DNA from: Panulirus ornatus
Taxonomy: Eukaryota; Arthropoda; Malacostraca; Decapoda; Palinuridae
Reading direction: 5' to 3'
NCBI RefSeq assembly: GCF_036320965.1
Contig: NC_092234.1
Location: 35,070,703 to 35,134,702 of the forward strand
Length of the DNA: 64,000 bases
The notes beneath the pieces were generated by a model. The model was not told where the DNA came from and ran no database searches. It saw nothing but the letters and a program-made list of their open reading frames with translations. This document shows positions 39,286-51,235 of the stretch, in pieces; the first letter of the stretch is position 1; every line of letters starts with the position of its first letter. Both the position numbers and the translations under genes were made by a program.

Positions 39286-39597
39286 TGACAACTGTGAACT
39301 TAAACAAGGGTAAGTTAGGGATGCCATGCTTAAAAGTCCCAACCAGATTTCCCTTTAGACAACATTACTGTAAGAAAAAATACAGTTTTGATGGATGAAA
39401 AAATAAGGTGGTGTCCTGGGTCAGATTCATTTCTTTTCTTTTCAAAACTGACAACTGTGAACTTAAACAAGGGTAAGTTAGGGATGCCATGCTTAAAAGT
39501 CCCAACCAGATTTCCCTTTAGACAACATTACTGTAAGAAAAAATACAGTTTTGATGGATGAAAAAATAAGGTGGTGTCCTGGGTCAGATTCATTTCT
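39286..39597. repeat. 149-bp direct duplication with 14-bp spacer
   Basis: The 149 bases starting tgacaactgtgaacttaaac at 39286-39434 are repeated at 39449-39597. I saw no mismatch by eye. The spacer is tttctttcaaaa-like. It is a local duplication, not a recognised mobile element: it has no tail and no target duplication. Confidence 0.95.
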
Positions 39598-40439
39598 ATC
39601 TTCATAAAATTGGTGAGGAAGCTTTCCTTCACTTGCCTGTTTCAGGTGATCACTGACCACTGAAGCATTTGCATGACTAATGAAGAGTCACTTTCAACCA
39701 ATCACCAACAGCCACCCAGCAGACATCACCTACCCGCCTACTCCCAGCCATCACAGTTCACATATCACATCAACCCAAGTTAAAAAAAATGCCCACCATA
39801 CCACCTGTCTTCAAAACCTAAATTTTTTCTCTTCAAATGTCTGTCACATAAGCATGGAGTATGGTAAGAGAAACATCTTTTGAATCCATCTATGAACAAC
39901 AAATCAAATACCTTCACTGATGAATCAGAGGAGTATTGAAATCCAACTCTCTGGAAGGAGGAATCTCCAGAATTACAGAGATTAAATCCATCACTTCTAT
40001 ATAACTAAACTTCTATATAAACTAAACTAATTTACCATTAGGAACCTGGAGGATGAGTGGAAAGGCCCTTTTCTTGATTTTACATCTTGATGAAAACTTT
40101 CAAAAAAGGATAAAGGGCCTATTTTACACTTAATAGTTTCATTCTTGGCCAACAAAAACTGGGCTAAGGTTTACAGTAATCAAAAAAAAGTTTGTCATCA
40201 AACATAAGAAGATTCAATATAAGAACAAAGCGTGCATTCACTTTCTTTCCTTCGACCATAGTACATAACTACATGGAAAATAGATATGATAAGAAGATGC
40301 CGAGAAGCTAAAACTACCAAATATAAAAATAAGACATTAAAAGATCTACTACTTATGCAAGCTCCACTTAAGTTGAAGGGGAGAAGGAACTAGTCTATTG
40401 AAAAGAAAGAGAGAAGTTTGTCCAAGATAAGACCTGTCT
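39598..40439. other. Unassigned intronic sequence
   Basis: No recognised repeat or coding signal. A CA/CC-rich stretch at 39700-39790 gives a short frame without motifs. Confidence 0.5.
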
Positions 40440-42835
40440 ATTCACTGCCAAGTCCACTCCCAGATATCTAAGACACTTCACTTCCTCCAATATTTCTTCA
40501 TTCAAACTTACATCCCAACTAAATTGTACCTCAACCATGCTGAACCTAATACCCTTACTTTTATTCATAATTACTCTACGCTTCCTCCTTTCACACACTC
40601 TTCAAAACTCAATCACAAACATCTGCAATTCCTCACTCAAATCAGCCACCAGTGCTGTATCATTGACAAACAACAAAAGACTCACTTCCCAGGCCCCCTC
40701 ATCCAGAACAGACTGAATACTCTCCCCTCTCTCCAATACTCCTGCATTTACCTCCCTCACCACCTCATCCACAAACATATTAAACAACCATGGTGACATC
40801 ACACACCCTTGCTGCAGACCGACCTTCACTGTGAACCAATCACTCTCCTCTCTTCCTACTCATACACATGTTGTGTTCCCTTGATAAAAACTTCTCACTA
40901 CTTCTAGCAGCTTACCTCCCAGACCATATATTTTAATATCTTCCACAAAGCATCTCTATCAACCCTATCATATACCTTCTCCAGATCCATAAATGCCACA
41001 TACAAATCGATCTGCTTTTCTAAGTATTCCTCACACACATTCTTCAAAGTAAACACCTGATACACACATTCTCTACCATTTCTGAAACCACACTAACCTT
41101 CCCAAATCTGATGCCCTGTACATACCTTCACCCTCTAAATCAATACCCTCCCATACAATTATCCATGTATACTCAACAGACTTATGCCTCTGTGGTTTTA
41201 ACACTCTGTTTTATCCCCTTTGCCTTAATACAGTGGCACTGTACATGCATTTCTCCAATCCTCAGGCACTTCACCAAGATCCATGCATACAATGAACATC
41301 CTTACCAACCAATCAAGAAGTCACCCCTTTTCTTAAAATATTCAACTGCAATACCATCCACTCCCACTGCCTTACCAGATTTTATCTTCTGTGCAGCTTT
41401 TTACCACCTCTTCTCTCTTCACCAAACCATTCTCCATGACTCTTTCACTTCAGACACCACCCAACCAAAACACCCTACATCAGCCTATCATCAGACAAAT
41501 TTAACAATCCTTCAAAATACTTGATCCATCTCCTACTCACTCCACCATTACCTGTTATCACTTCCCCCCTTCACTGATGTCCCCATTTGTTTTCTTGTCT
41601 TTTGCACATTATTACCTCCTTTTTATTCTCCCTAAAGTTTAATGATACTCTATCACCCCAACTTTCATCTGCCCTCTTTTTGTATCCCTGGACCTTCATC
41701 TTGAACTCCTGTCGCTTTCTCTTGTAAATCTCCCAGTCATTTGCATTCCATCCATATAAGTACCATCCATATGCCTCTCTTTTCTCTTTCATTAGCAATT
41801 TTACTCCTTCATCCTACCACTCATCTACCTTTTAATATGCCATCTCCCAACTTTCACATGCCACATGCATCTCTTGTACATGCCATCAATGCTTCCCTAA
41901 GTACATCCAATTTCTCACGCACTCCCCTCACTTCATTTGCTCTCACCTTTTGCCATTCTACACTCAATCTCTGCTGCTATTTCTTCACACAAGTCTCCTT
42001 TCCAAGCTCACTTACTCTCACCATTCTCTTCTCCCCAACACTATCTCCACTTTTTTGAAAACCTCTGCAAATTTTCACTCTCGCCTCAACAGACATCCCA
42101 CCAGCTGCACCTCTCAGCACAATTACATCCAAAAGTCTCTCTTTTACATGCTAATCAATCAATACATAATCTAATAATACCCTTTGACCATCTCTAATAC
42201 TCACATATGTACACTTGTATATATCTCTCTTTTTAAACTAATTATTCCTAAACACCAGTCTTTTTTCAGCACACAACTCCCCAAGCACTTCACCATTTCC
42301 TTTCATAACATTGAATACCCCATGCACACCAATTATACCCTCAACTACCACATCACATACCTTCGGCTTTATATCACCCATCTCAAATATCCAGTCTCGT
42401 GCACCAAAACAGATAACACACTCACACAGCTGCTCCCTAAACACTTGCCTCTCATGCTCTTAACCTCATGACCAGGAGCATTAGTACCAATAATCACCCA
42501 TTTCTCACTGTCCACTTTGTTTTCCCCAAATAAATCTAGAATTTACTTCCTTACACTCTCTCACATACTCCCACAAATCCTGCTTCAGGAGTACTGCTAC
42601 TCCTTCCTTAGCTCTTGTCCTCTCACCAACCCTACTTCACTCCCAAGACGTTTCCAAATCATTCTTCCCCTTTACCTTTGAGCTTTGTTTCACTCAGAGC
42701 CAGAACATCAATGTTTCTTTCCTCAAACACGCTATCTATCTCTCCTCTCTTCTTCTCTTGGTAAAATTCAGACACCCCAATCTGAGCCTTCGAAGAGAAT
42801 GAGCACTCGTTGCTTGACTCCTCCTCCTGTTTCCT
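40440..42835 (-). mobile_element. Old, nearly full-length RTE-A copy without its 3' end
   Basis: Read from 42835 on the minus strand: 5' UTR end with the cgaaggctcag box (42795-42785), the endonuclease start (ERNIDVLALSETKLKGKGE near 42715-42660), MGDIKPKV (42380-42357), KKRDIY (about 42235), linker (41800-41570), and RT to FRYLGVDLA at 40480-40450. It stops before the C-terminal tail. Frames are short and broken throughout. With the copy at 29030-30580 it shows the domain order of the element: 5' UTR, APE endonuclease, linker, RT. Confidence 0.78.
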
Positions 42836-42837
42836 CC

Positions 42838-43135
42838 TACCTACTACTTCTATTTATTTCTCCTACCATTTTGCTAAAAGGCAAGGCTAGCAAACAGCAC
42901 TCAACACAGGAATTTCTAGAGTGGCAAAAAATGAGATGTATGAGTATGACATGGAGAGATTTTAAGCTGGTGGACAAAATGCAATTAGTCCACATATGGT
43001 AAGCAGAAAGACAACTAACTGGGTCAGAGTAAAGCAACTTGAAAACCAGTGAAGTGCTGGCTCTCTGCACAGCCATAGCTAACCCTCCTGATACCCAGGT
43101 GGGTAGTACTGGTAATACACCTTCCTGGTTAGTGG
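42838..43135. repeat. Probable repeat sequence including part of family B
   Basis: The stretch at 42838-42895, read in reverse, matches the left part of the family-B copy at 31845 (tgccttttagcaaaatggtagg, agaagtagtaggtagga). The rest, with cccaggtgggtagtactggtaat at about 43096-43118, has no second copy in this window. Its limits and class are not known. Confidence 0.4.
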
Positions 43136-43965
43136 ATGCCTACCAATTACTACCTACTATAGAGGGGCAAAGGTGAGTATGCATGGTAAGCTGTACGGGA
43201 TAGTGGTGACTGGGAGGGTGGTAACAAGCACAGAGCGTCGGACTGGGAAAGAATAATGTGGTTTCAAGAGTGGTAGAGGATGTGTGGATCAGGTCTCTAG
43301 AATGAAAGTGTTTGTGAGAAATACTTGAAGAAACAGAAGTATCTGTGTGTGGCATTTATGGATCTGAAGAAAGCATAGGCTAGGCTTGATGAATCTGGAG
43401 AAAGCATATGAGACACTTGATTGAGCAGAGGAAAGCATAAGTTACAGTTAACAGATATGCTTTGTGGAAGGTGTTACAAAAATATGGTGGAAAGCTTTTA
43501 AAGCACTGAGTCTTTATCAAGACTGTAAGGCATGTGTATGACTAGGAAGTCAGTAGAGTGAGCAGCTCTGGGTGATGGTGGGTCTGTAGCAGGAGTGGGT
43601 GTTGTCACCTTTACTGTTTAATTTGTTTATGGAAGTGGTGGTTTGGTAAGATTTTGAGCAATCAGGGCCTGAACATACAGGAGGGTGAAAGGCGCGTATG
43701 GAATAGAGTGAATTGGAACAATGTGGTAAACCAGGGTCAACATGCTGTCAATAAAATGGCCTGTGGAGCCTGGATGTGGAAAGGGAGGTGTGGTTTGGGT
43801 GCATTACACACGACAGATAGAGACTGACTGTAAACAAATGTGGCCTTTTTTGTCTTCTTCTGGTGCTACCTCACTGGTGGTGGTGGTGGTGTTGGGGTTA
43901 ATGTAATTTCATGTGTGGTGGGGTGGGGACGAGAATGGATGAGGGCAGCAAGTATGAATATATAT

Positions 43966-46286
43966 TTTTATTTATTTATTTTGCTTTGTCGCTGTCTCCC
44001 ACGTTAGCGAGGTAGCGCAAGGAAACAGACGAAAGAATGACCCAACCCGCCCACATACACATGTATATACATACACGTCCACACACGCAAATATACATAC
44101 CTATACATCTCAATGTACACATATATATACACACACAGACATATACATATATACACATGTACATAATTCATACTGTCTGCCTTTATTTGTTCCCATCACC
44201 ACCTCGCCACACATGGAATAACAACCCCCTCCCCCCTCATGTGTGCGAGGTAGCGCTAGGAAAAGACACCAAAGGCCCCATTCGTTCACACTCAGTCTAT
44301 AGCTGTCATGTAATAATACACCGAAACCACAGCTCCCTTTCCACATCCAGGCCCCACAGAACTTTCCATGGTTTACCCCAGATGCTTCACATGCCCTGGT
44401 TTAATCCATTGACAGCACGTCGACCCCGGTATACCACATCGTTCCAATTCACTCTATTCCTTACACGCCTTTCACCCTCCTGCATGTTCAGGCCCCGATC
44501 ACTCAAAATCTTTTTCATTCCATCTTTTCACCTAAAATTTGGTCTCCCACTTCTCCTCGTTCCCTCCACCTCTGACACATATATCCTCTTGGTCCATCTT
44601 TCCTCACTCATTCTCTCCATGTGACCAAACCATTTCAAAACACCCTCTTCTGCTCTCTCAACCACACTCTTTTTATTTCCACATATCTCTCTTACCTTTA
44701 CATTACTTACTCGATCAAACCACCTCACACCACATATTGTTCTCAAACATCTCATTTCCAGCACATCCACCCTCCTGCGCACAACTCTATCCATAGCCCA
44801 CGCCTTGCAACCATACAACATTGTTGGAACCACTATTCCTTCAAGCATATCCATTTTTGCTTTCCGAGATAATGTTCTCGACTTCCAAACATTCTTCAAG
44901 ACTCCCAGAATTTTCGTCCCCTCCCCCACCCTATGATTCACTTCCGCTTCCATGGTTCCATCCGCTGCCAAATCCAATCCCAGATATCTAAAACACTTTA
45001 CTTCCTCCAGTTTTTCTCCATTCAAACTTACCTCCCTATTGACTTGACCCTCAACCCTACTGTACCTAATAACCTTGCTCTTATTCACATTTACTCTTAA
45101 CTTTCTTCTTTCACACACTTTACCAAACTCAGTCACCAGCTTCTGCAGTTTCTTACATGAATCAGCCACCAGTGCTGTATCATCAGCGAACAACAACTGA
45201 CTCACTTCCCAAGCTCTCTCATCCACAACAGACTGCATACTTGCCCCTCTTTCCAAAACTCTTGCATTCACCTCCCTTACAACCCCATCCATACACAAAT
45301 TAAACAACCATGGAGACATCACACACCCCTGCCGCAAACCTACATTCATTGAGAACCAATCACTTTCCTCTCTTCCTACACGTACACATGCCTTACATCC
45401 TCGATAAAAACTTTTCACTGCTTCTAACAACTTGCCTCCCACACCATATATTCTTAAAACCTTCCACAGAGCATCTCTATCAACTCTATTGTATGCCTTC
45501 TCCAGATCCATAAATGCTACATACAAATCCATTTGTTTTTCTAAGTATTTCTCACATACATTCTTCAAAGCAAACACCTGATCCACACATCCTCTACCAC
45601 TTCTGAAACCACACTGCTCTTCCCCAATCTGATGCTCTGTACATGCCTTCACCCTCTCAATCAATACCCTCCCATATAATTTACCAGAAATACTTAACAA
45701 ACTTATACCTCTGTAATTTGAGCACTCACTCTTATCCCCTTTGCCTTTGTACAATGGCACTATGCAAGCATTTCGCCAATCCTCAGGCACCTCACCATGA
45801 ATCATACATACATTAAATAGCCTTACCAACCAGTCAACAATACAGTCACCCCCTTTTTTAATAAATTCCACTGCAATACCATCCAAACCTGCTGCCTTGC
45901 TGGCTTTCATCTTCTGTAAAGCTTTTACTACCTCTTCTCTATCTACCAAATCATTTTCCCTAAACCTCTCACTTTGCACACCACCTCGACCAAAACACCC
46001 TATATCTGCCACTCTATCATCAAACACATCCAACAAACCTTCAAAATACTCACTCCATCTCCTTCTCACATCACCATTACTTGTTATCACCTCCCCATTA
46101 GCACCCTTCACTGAAGTTCCCATTTGCTCCCTTGTCTTACGCACTTTATTTACCTCATTCCAAAACATCTTTTTATTCTCCCTAAAATTTAATGATACTC
46201 TCTCACCCTAACTCTCATTTGCCCTCTTTTTCACCTCTTGCACCTTTCTCTTGACCTCCTGCCTCTTTCTTTTATACATCTCCCAC
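43966..46286 (-). mobile_element. RTE-A copy, 5'-truncated, long 3' UTR, longest open frame in the window
   Basis: The tail (tatttttatttatttatttt on the plus strand) is at 43963-43982 and the terminal hairpin at about 43995-44016. The long 3' UTR runs to about 44400, followed by the C terminus and RT, with 5' truncation in the linker at 46286. It is inserted in the 3' UTR of a plus-strand RTE-A copy. The junctions lack a clear target duplication: about 60 bases of the host UTR seem to be missing at the site, which suggests insertion with a small target deletion. Confidence 0.88.
44528..46168 (-). pseudogene. RTE-A reverse transcriptase, 546-codon open frame
   Basis: By residue: linker 1-80, AGLDGIAVEFIKKGG 93-107, VPLYKGKGDKSECSNYRG 137-154, motif A FMDLEKAY 219-226 (catalytic Asp 221), LRQGCVMSPWLF 278-289, and FADD 327-330 (catalytic Asp pair 329-330). 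The C-terminal thumb and Cys-containing region follow. It ends at RPNF-R where TGG has become TGA, about 40 codons before the normal end. All visible RT active-site residues are kept, but the endonuclease is missing through truncation. Confidence 0.87.
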
Positions 46287-46432
46287 GATGAAATGTATAT
46301 GTATGTATATTTGTGTATGGGTGTTTATGTACATAATTTGTACACGGGTGGGTTAGGCCATTCCTCGTCTGTTTCCTGCGCTACCTTACTGACGCAGGAG
46401 ACAGCGACTATGTATAATAATAATAATAAAAT

Positions 46433-46982
46433 CTCTATATCCATAAATACTCATACAGATGAAGGAAGTAACATCTGATTACCTTCTAAAGCAGCTAGAT
46501 ATTCTCTCAGATTATCCCCTTTTTCTGCTCTCCCTCTTTCATAAACTAGGCCTCTTTAATTCTTTTATTCAAGTACTCTGGATGATTTGTATTCAGCCTC
46601 CAGATTTTTCATCAACCAATTTCCTTAAATTTTCAACCTATCATGAGTTTCCTCTCTTCCACAAACTATCTCATAATGCCATTCTTTCTGCAAGTGCCTC
46701 CATACTGTCTCAAACTTCCTCTCCTCTGTCTATCCAATACATATCTCAAACTCCCTCTACTATGTCTATTCAGTACATCTGTGAGGCAACCCAGTACATC
46801 TATGTATCTATTCAGTACATCTATGTACCTATTCAGTACATCTGTGTCTATCCATTATATCTCTGTGGCTATCCAATATGTCTAAATGGTTCTATGATCA
46901 TTTTAGTTCCGGACACATAACTTCAGCAGCATAAAAACTTAACCCAATGACAAATCAGCAAATCATAACTAGTTAAACTTAC
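46433..46982. repeat. Intron sequence with a degenerate minisatellite
   Basis: Between about 46725 and 46900 an imperfect unit of roughly 20 bases (attcagtacatctatgta and variants such as atccattatatctctgtgg) recurs about eight times. It produces repetitive frames (YISQT, YIYV-type) that look like protein but are simply the repeat. The rest up to exon b is AT-rich and unassigned. Confidence 0.7.
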
Positions 46983-47119
46983 TTTCTTCTTTCGTTTCCC
47001 AGGTTCATCTTGAGGACGTATTCCCATGGCCGAGAGAATTTCAGATAACTGTTTTACATCTATTCCACAATTATTGGCTACATTCTTTTGGCATCTCTTG
47101 TGAACATTCATATTGCATA
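46983..47119 (-). CDS. Pkc98E: nPKC exon b: end of C1B and start of the hinge
   Basis: The exon is 137 bp, with acceptor tcttttttcag (AG at 47121-47120) and donor GTAAGT from 46982. Its first two bases complete a Val codon with the single base left by the preceding exon, giving CEVC. The zinc pattern then finishes correctly: Cys-EV-Cys, four residues, His-KR-Cys, seven residues, Cys (NVANNC). After the finger come CGIDVKQLSEILSAMGI and a basic KRKKK stretch, matching the segment that follows C1B in PKC epsilon. It ends in phase 0. Confidence 0.94.
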
Positions 47120-47745
47120 CTGAAAAAAGAAACAAAAGTAACATATTTCTTTTATCTTTCAAATATTTCACTGAAATTCTTTAATAATCACACACAAAAA
47201 TGGCTAACTGCTTGCAATAACATTACATGAATAAAAACTTATAACTGAATGTAATACTTTTTATGTATCTTAACCTGAGGTGTTCCAAACACCTTTCAAG
47301 AAAAAACAGCACACAAAAACTTATGATTTCACACCATGAGAAGAAAGTTAATTACATGAACTTGTTATTGATTAGATAAAAGTCCTGATCCACAGTAATA
47401 CTTTTCCATTTTAAGTTTACTAGTTAATGTACTACAAAATTAATTTCTCATATAATTCCTTTACAACCATAATGCTATAAAAAGGTTAGATGAAAAATAC
47501 ATTACCAGCAACAGGGCACCATTTCATTTAAAGTACAAGCTAATTCTATAAAACATATCTTCAGAACAGTTCCAAGATTAAAAAAAATTTTTCTCTGAAA
47601 ACATCTTGAAAAACTTTATAATTTCTTCGTAAAATAATGATCAATGTTCATGAATGCATCCAAATCATTAAATGTGAATGTTACATGCCCACTTACAACA
47701 GAAATTCCTGATAATACCTGATATGGAAGATAGAAGAGGATAAAG
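47120..47745. other. Intron sequence upstream of PKC exon b
   Basis: AT-rich, starting with the exon b acceptor and pyrimidine tract on the minus strand. No recognised repeat. Confidence 0.5.
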
Positions 47746-48300
47746 AGTGTGGAGAAGGTGGAGGCAAAGGCAAGGCTGTGGTTGAGAGAGCAGAAGAGAG
47801 TGTGTTGATATGGTTTGGACATATGGATAGAATCAGTGAGGAAAGTTTGACTAAGAGGATATATTAGTCATAGGTGGAGGGAAGAAGAAGTGGGAGACCA
47901 AATTGGAGGTGGAAGGATGGAGTGAAAAAGATTTTGAGCAACTGGGGCCTACACACACAGTAGGGTGAAAGGCATGCAAGGAATGGAGTGAAGTGGAGCA
48001 ATGCGGTATACCAGGGTTGATGCGCTGTCAATGGACCGAACCAGGGCGAGTGAGGCATCCGGGGTAAACAATGGAAAGGTTTGTGGGGCCTGGATGCGGA
48101 TAGGGAGATGTGATCTCAGTGCATCAAACATGACAATTAGAGACTGATTGTGAAAGAATGTGGCCTTCTTTGTTTGTTTTCCTGGCGCTATCTCGCTGAA
48201 GCAGGGGGTAGCAATGCTCTTTCCCATGGAGTGGGGTAGTGCCAGGAATAGATGAAGGCAAGCAAGTACAAATATATACATGTGTATGTATGTATATATA
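47746..48300 (+). mobile_element. Old RTE-A fragment, C terminus and long 3' UTR
   Basis: It starts near the KSVVERAEE segment (47775), keeps RRSGRPNWRWKDGVKKIL (47881-47937), and continues through the 3' UTR to the TA/TG tract at 48300. There a minus-strand RTE-A copy (tail first) adjoins it. The 3' terminal hairpin is not seen on this side. Confidence 0.75.
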
Positions 48301-51235
48301 TCTTTATTTTTATTTATTTTGCTTTGTCACTGTCTCCCGCATTAGCGAGTTTGCACAAAGAAACAGACGAAAGAATGGCCCAACCCAACCACATACACAT
48401 GTATATACATACACGTCCACATAAGCAAATATACATACCTATACATCTCAACGTATAAATATATATACACACACAGACGTATACATATATACACATGTAC
48501 ATAATTCATACTGTCTGCCCTTATTCCTTCCCATCGCCACCCCGCCATACATAACTCAGTCTCTAGCTGTCATGTAATAAAGGACCGAAACCACAGCTCC
48601 CTTGCCACATCCAGGCCCCACACAACTTTCCATGGTTTATCCCAGACACTTCACATGCCCTGATTCAATCCATTGACAGCGCATTGACCCCAGTATACCA
48701 CATCGTTCCAATTCACTCTACTCCATGCACACCTTTCACCCTCCTGCATGTTCAGGACCCTATCACTCAAAATCTTTTTCACTCCATCTTTCCACCTCAA
48801 ATTTGGTCTCCCACTTCTCCTCATTCCCTCCACCTCTGACACATATATCCTCTTGGTCAATCTTTCCTCACTCATTCTCTCCATGTGACCAAACCATTTC
48901 AAAACACCCTCTTCTGCTCTCTCAACCACACACTTTTTATTTCCACACATCTCTCTTACCCTTACATTACTTACTCGATCAAACCATCTCACACCACATA
49001 TTGTCCTCAAACATCTCATTTCCAGCACATCCACCCTCCTCCACACAACTCAATCCATAGCCCACGCCTCACTCCCATATAACATTGTTGGAACCACTAT
49101 TCCTTCAAACATACCCATTTTTGCTTTCCGAGATAATGTTTTCGATTTCCACACATTCTTCAATTCTTCCAGGAATTTCGCCCCCTCCCCCACCCTATGA
49201 TTCACTTCCGCTTCCATGGTTCCATCCACTGCCAAATCCAATCCCAGATATCTAAAACACTTCACCTCCTCCAGTTTTTCTCCATTCAAACTTACCTCCC
49301 AATTGACTTGTCCCTCAACCCTACTGTACCTAATAACCTTGCTCTTATTCACATTTACTCTCAGCTTTTCTTCTTTCACACACTTTACCAAACTCAGTCA
49401 CCTGCTTCTGCAGTTTCTTACATGAATCAGCCACCAGCACTGTATCATCAGCAAACAACAACTGACTCACTTCCCAAGCTCTCTAGCATCCACAACAGGC
49501 TGCATACTTGCCCCTCTTTCCAAAACTTTTGCATTCACCTCCCTAACAACCCAATCCATAAACAAATTAAACAACCATGGAGACATCACACACCCCTGAC
49601 GCAAACCTACATTCATTGAGAACCAATCACTTTCCTCTCTTCCTACATGTACACATGCCTTACATCCTCGATAAAAACTTTTCACTGCTTCTAACAAGTT
49701 GCCCCCACACCATATATTCTTAATACCTTCCACAGAGCATCTCTATCAACTCTATCATATGCCTTCTCCAGATCCATAAGTGCTACACACAAATCCATTT
49801 GCTTTTCTAAGTACTTTTCACATACATTCTTCAAAGCAAACACCTGATCCATACATCCTCTACCACTTCTGAAACCACACTGCTCTTCCCCAATCTGATG
49901 CTCAGTAAATGCATTCACCCTCTCAATCAATACCCCTCCATATAATTTCCCAGCAATACTCAACAAACTTATACCTCTGTAATTTGAGCACTCACTTTTA
50001 TCACCTTTGCCTTTGTACAATGGAACTATGCAAGCATTCCGCCAATCCTCAGGCACCTCACCATGAGTCATACATATATCAAATAACCTTACCAACCAGT
50101 CAACAATACAGTCACCCTATTTTTGAATAAATTCCACTACAATACAATCCAAACCCGCTGCCTTGCCGGCTTTCATCTTCCGCAAAGCTTTTACTACCTC
50201 TTCTCTATTTACCAAATCATTCTCCCTAACCCTCTCACTTTGCACACCAAACACCCTATCTCTGCCACTCTATCATCAAACACATTCTACAAACCTTCAA
50301 AATCTCCTTCTCACATCACCACTACTTGTTATCACCTTCCCATTAGCCCCCTTCACTGAAGTTCCCATTGATTCCCTTGTCTTACGCACTTTATTTACCT
50401 CCTTCCAAAACATCTTTTTATTCTCCCTAAAATTTAATGATAATCTTTAACCCCAACTCTCATTTCCCCTCTTTTTCATCTCTTGCACCTTTCTCTTGAC
50501 CTCCTGCCTCCTTCTTTTATACATCTCCCACTCATCTGCATTATTTCCTTGTAAAAATCGTCCAAATGCCTCTCTCTTCTCTTTCACTAATAATCTTACT
50601 TCTTCATCCCACCACTCACTACCCTTTCTAGTCTGCCCATTTCCCACGCTTCTCATGCCACAAGCATCTTTTGCGCAAGCCATCACTGCTTCCCTAAATA
50701 CATCCCATTCCTCCCCCACTGCCCTTACCTCCTTTGTTCTCACCTTTTTCCATTCTGCACTCAGTCTCTCCTAGTACTTCCTCACACAAGTCTCCTTCCC
50801 AAGCTCACTTACTCTCACCACTCTCTTCACCCCAACACTCTCTCTTCTTTTCTGAAAACATCTACAAATCTTCACCTTCGCCTCCACAAAATAATGATCA
50901 GACATCCCTCTAGTTGCACCTCTCAGCACATTAAACATCCAAAAGTCTCTGTTTCATGCGCCTATCAGTTAACACGCAATCCAATAACGCTTTCTGGCCA
51001 TCTCTCCTACTTACATACGTATACTTATGTATATCTCTTTATAAACCAGGTATTCCCAATATTCAGTCCTTTTCGGCACATAAATCTACAAGCTCTTCAC
51101 CATTTCCATTTACAACACTGAACACCCTGTGTTCACCAATTATTCCCTCAACTGCCACATTACTCACCTTTCCATTCAAATCACCCATCACTATAACCCG
51201 GTCTCGTGCATCAAAACCATTAACACACTCATTCA
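48301..51235 (-). mobile_element. Long RTE-A copy, truncated within the endonuclease
   Basis: On the minus strand: tail at 48301-48320, terminal hairpin at about 48331-48352, 3' UTR lacking the internal hairpin segment (deletion near 48553), C terminus (48651-49046), RT (49050-50095), linker (50447-50743), and endonuclease to the ARDRVIVMGDLN segment near 51210-51180. Several single-base frameshifts break it into pieces. It meets a plus-strand RTE-A copy head to head at 51235/51236. From 49196 rightwards it is part of the 4724-bp tandem duplication. Confidence 0.85.

Larger units (their letters stand above)
43136..46432 (+). mobile_element. Old RTE-A copy with internal deletion, hosting an inverted RTE-A copy
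   Basis: RT remnants run from 43185 (a GRVV-TSTER stretch, CGFKSGRGCVDQV at 43256-43296) to LFNLFMEVVV near 43640. An internal deletion then joins directly to the KILSNQGPEHTGG-like end (43650). The long 3' UTR continues to 43965, is interrupted by the minus-strand copy, and resumes at 46287 to the hairpin near 46380-46403 and an (ATA)n tail at 46411-46430. Confidence 0.8.

Noticed and set aside
46459..46920. 153-codon plus-strand frame with repeated YICV/YISQ units
   Set aside because: The pattern is a degenerate ~20-bp DNA minisatellite read as protein. There are no splice sites, and it lies in a PKC intron on the other strand.
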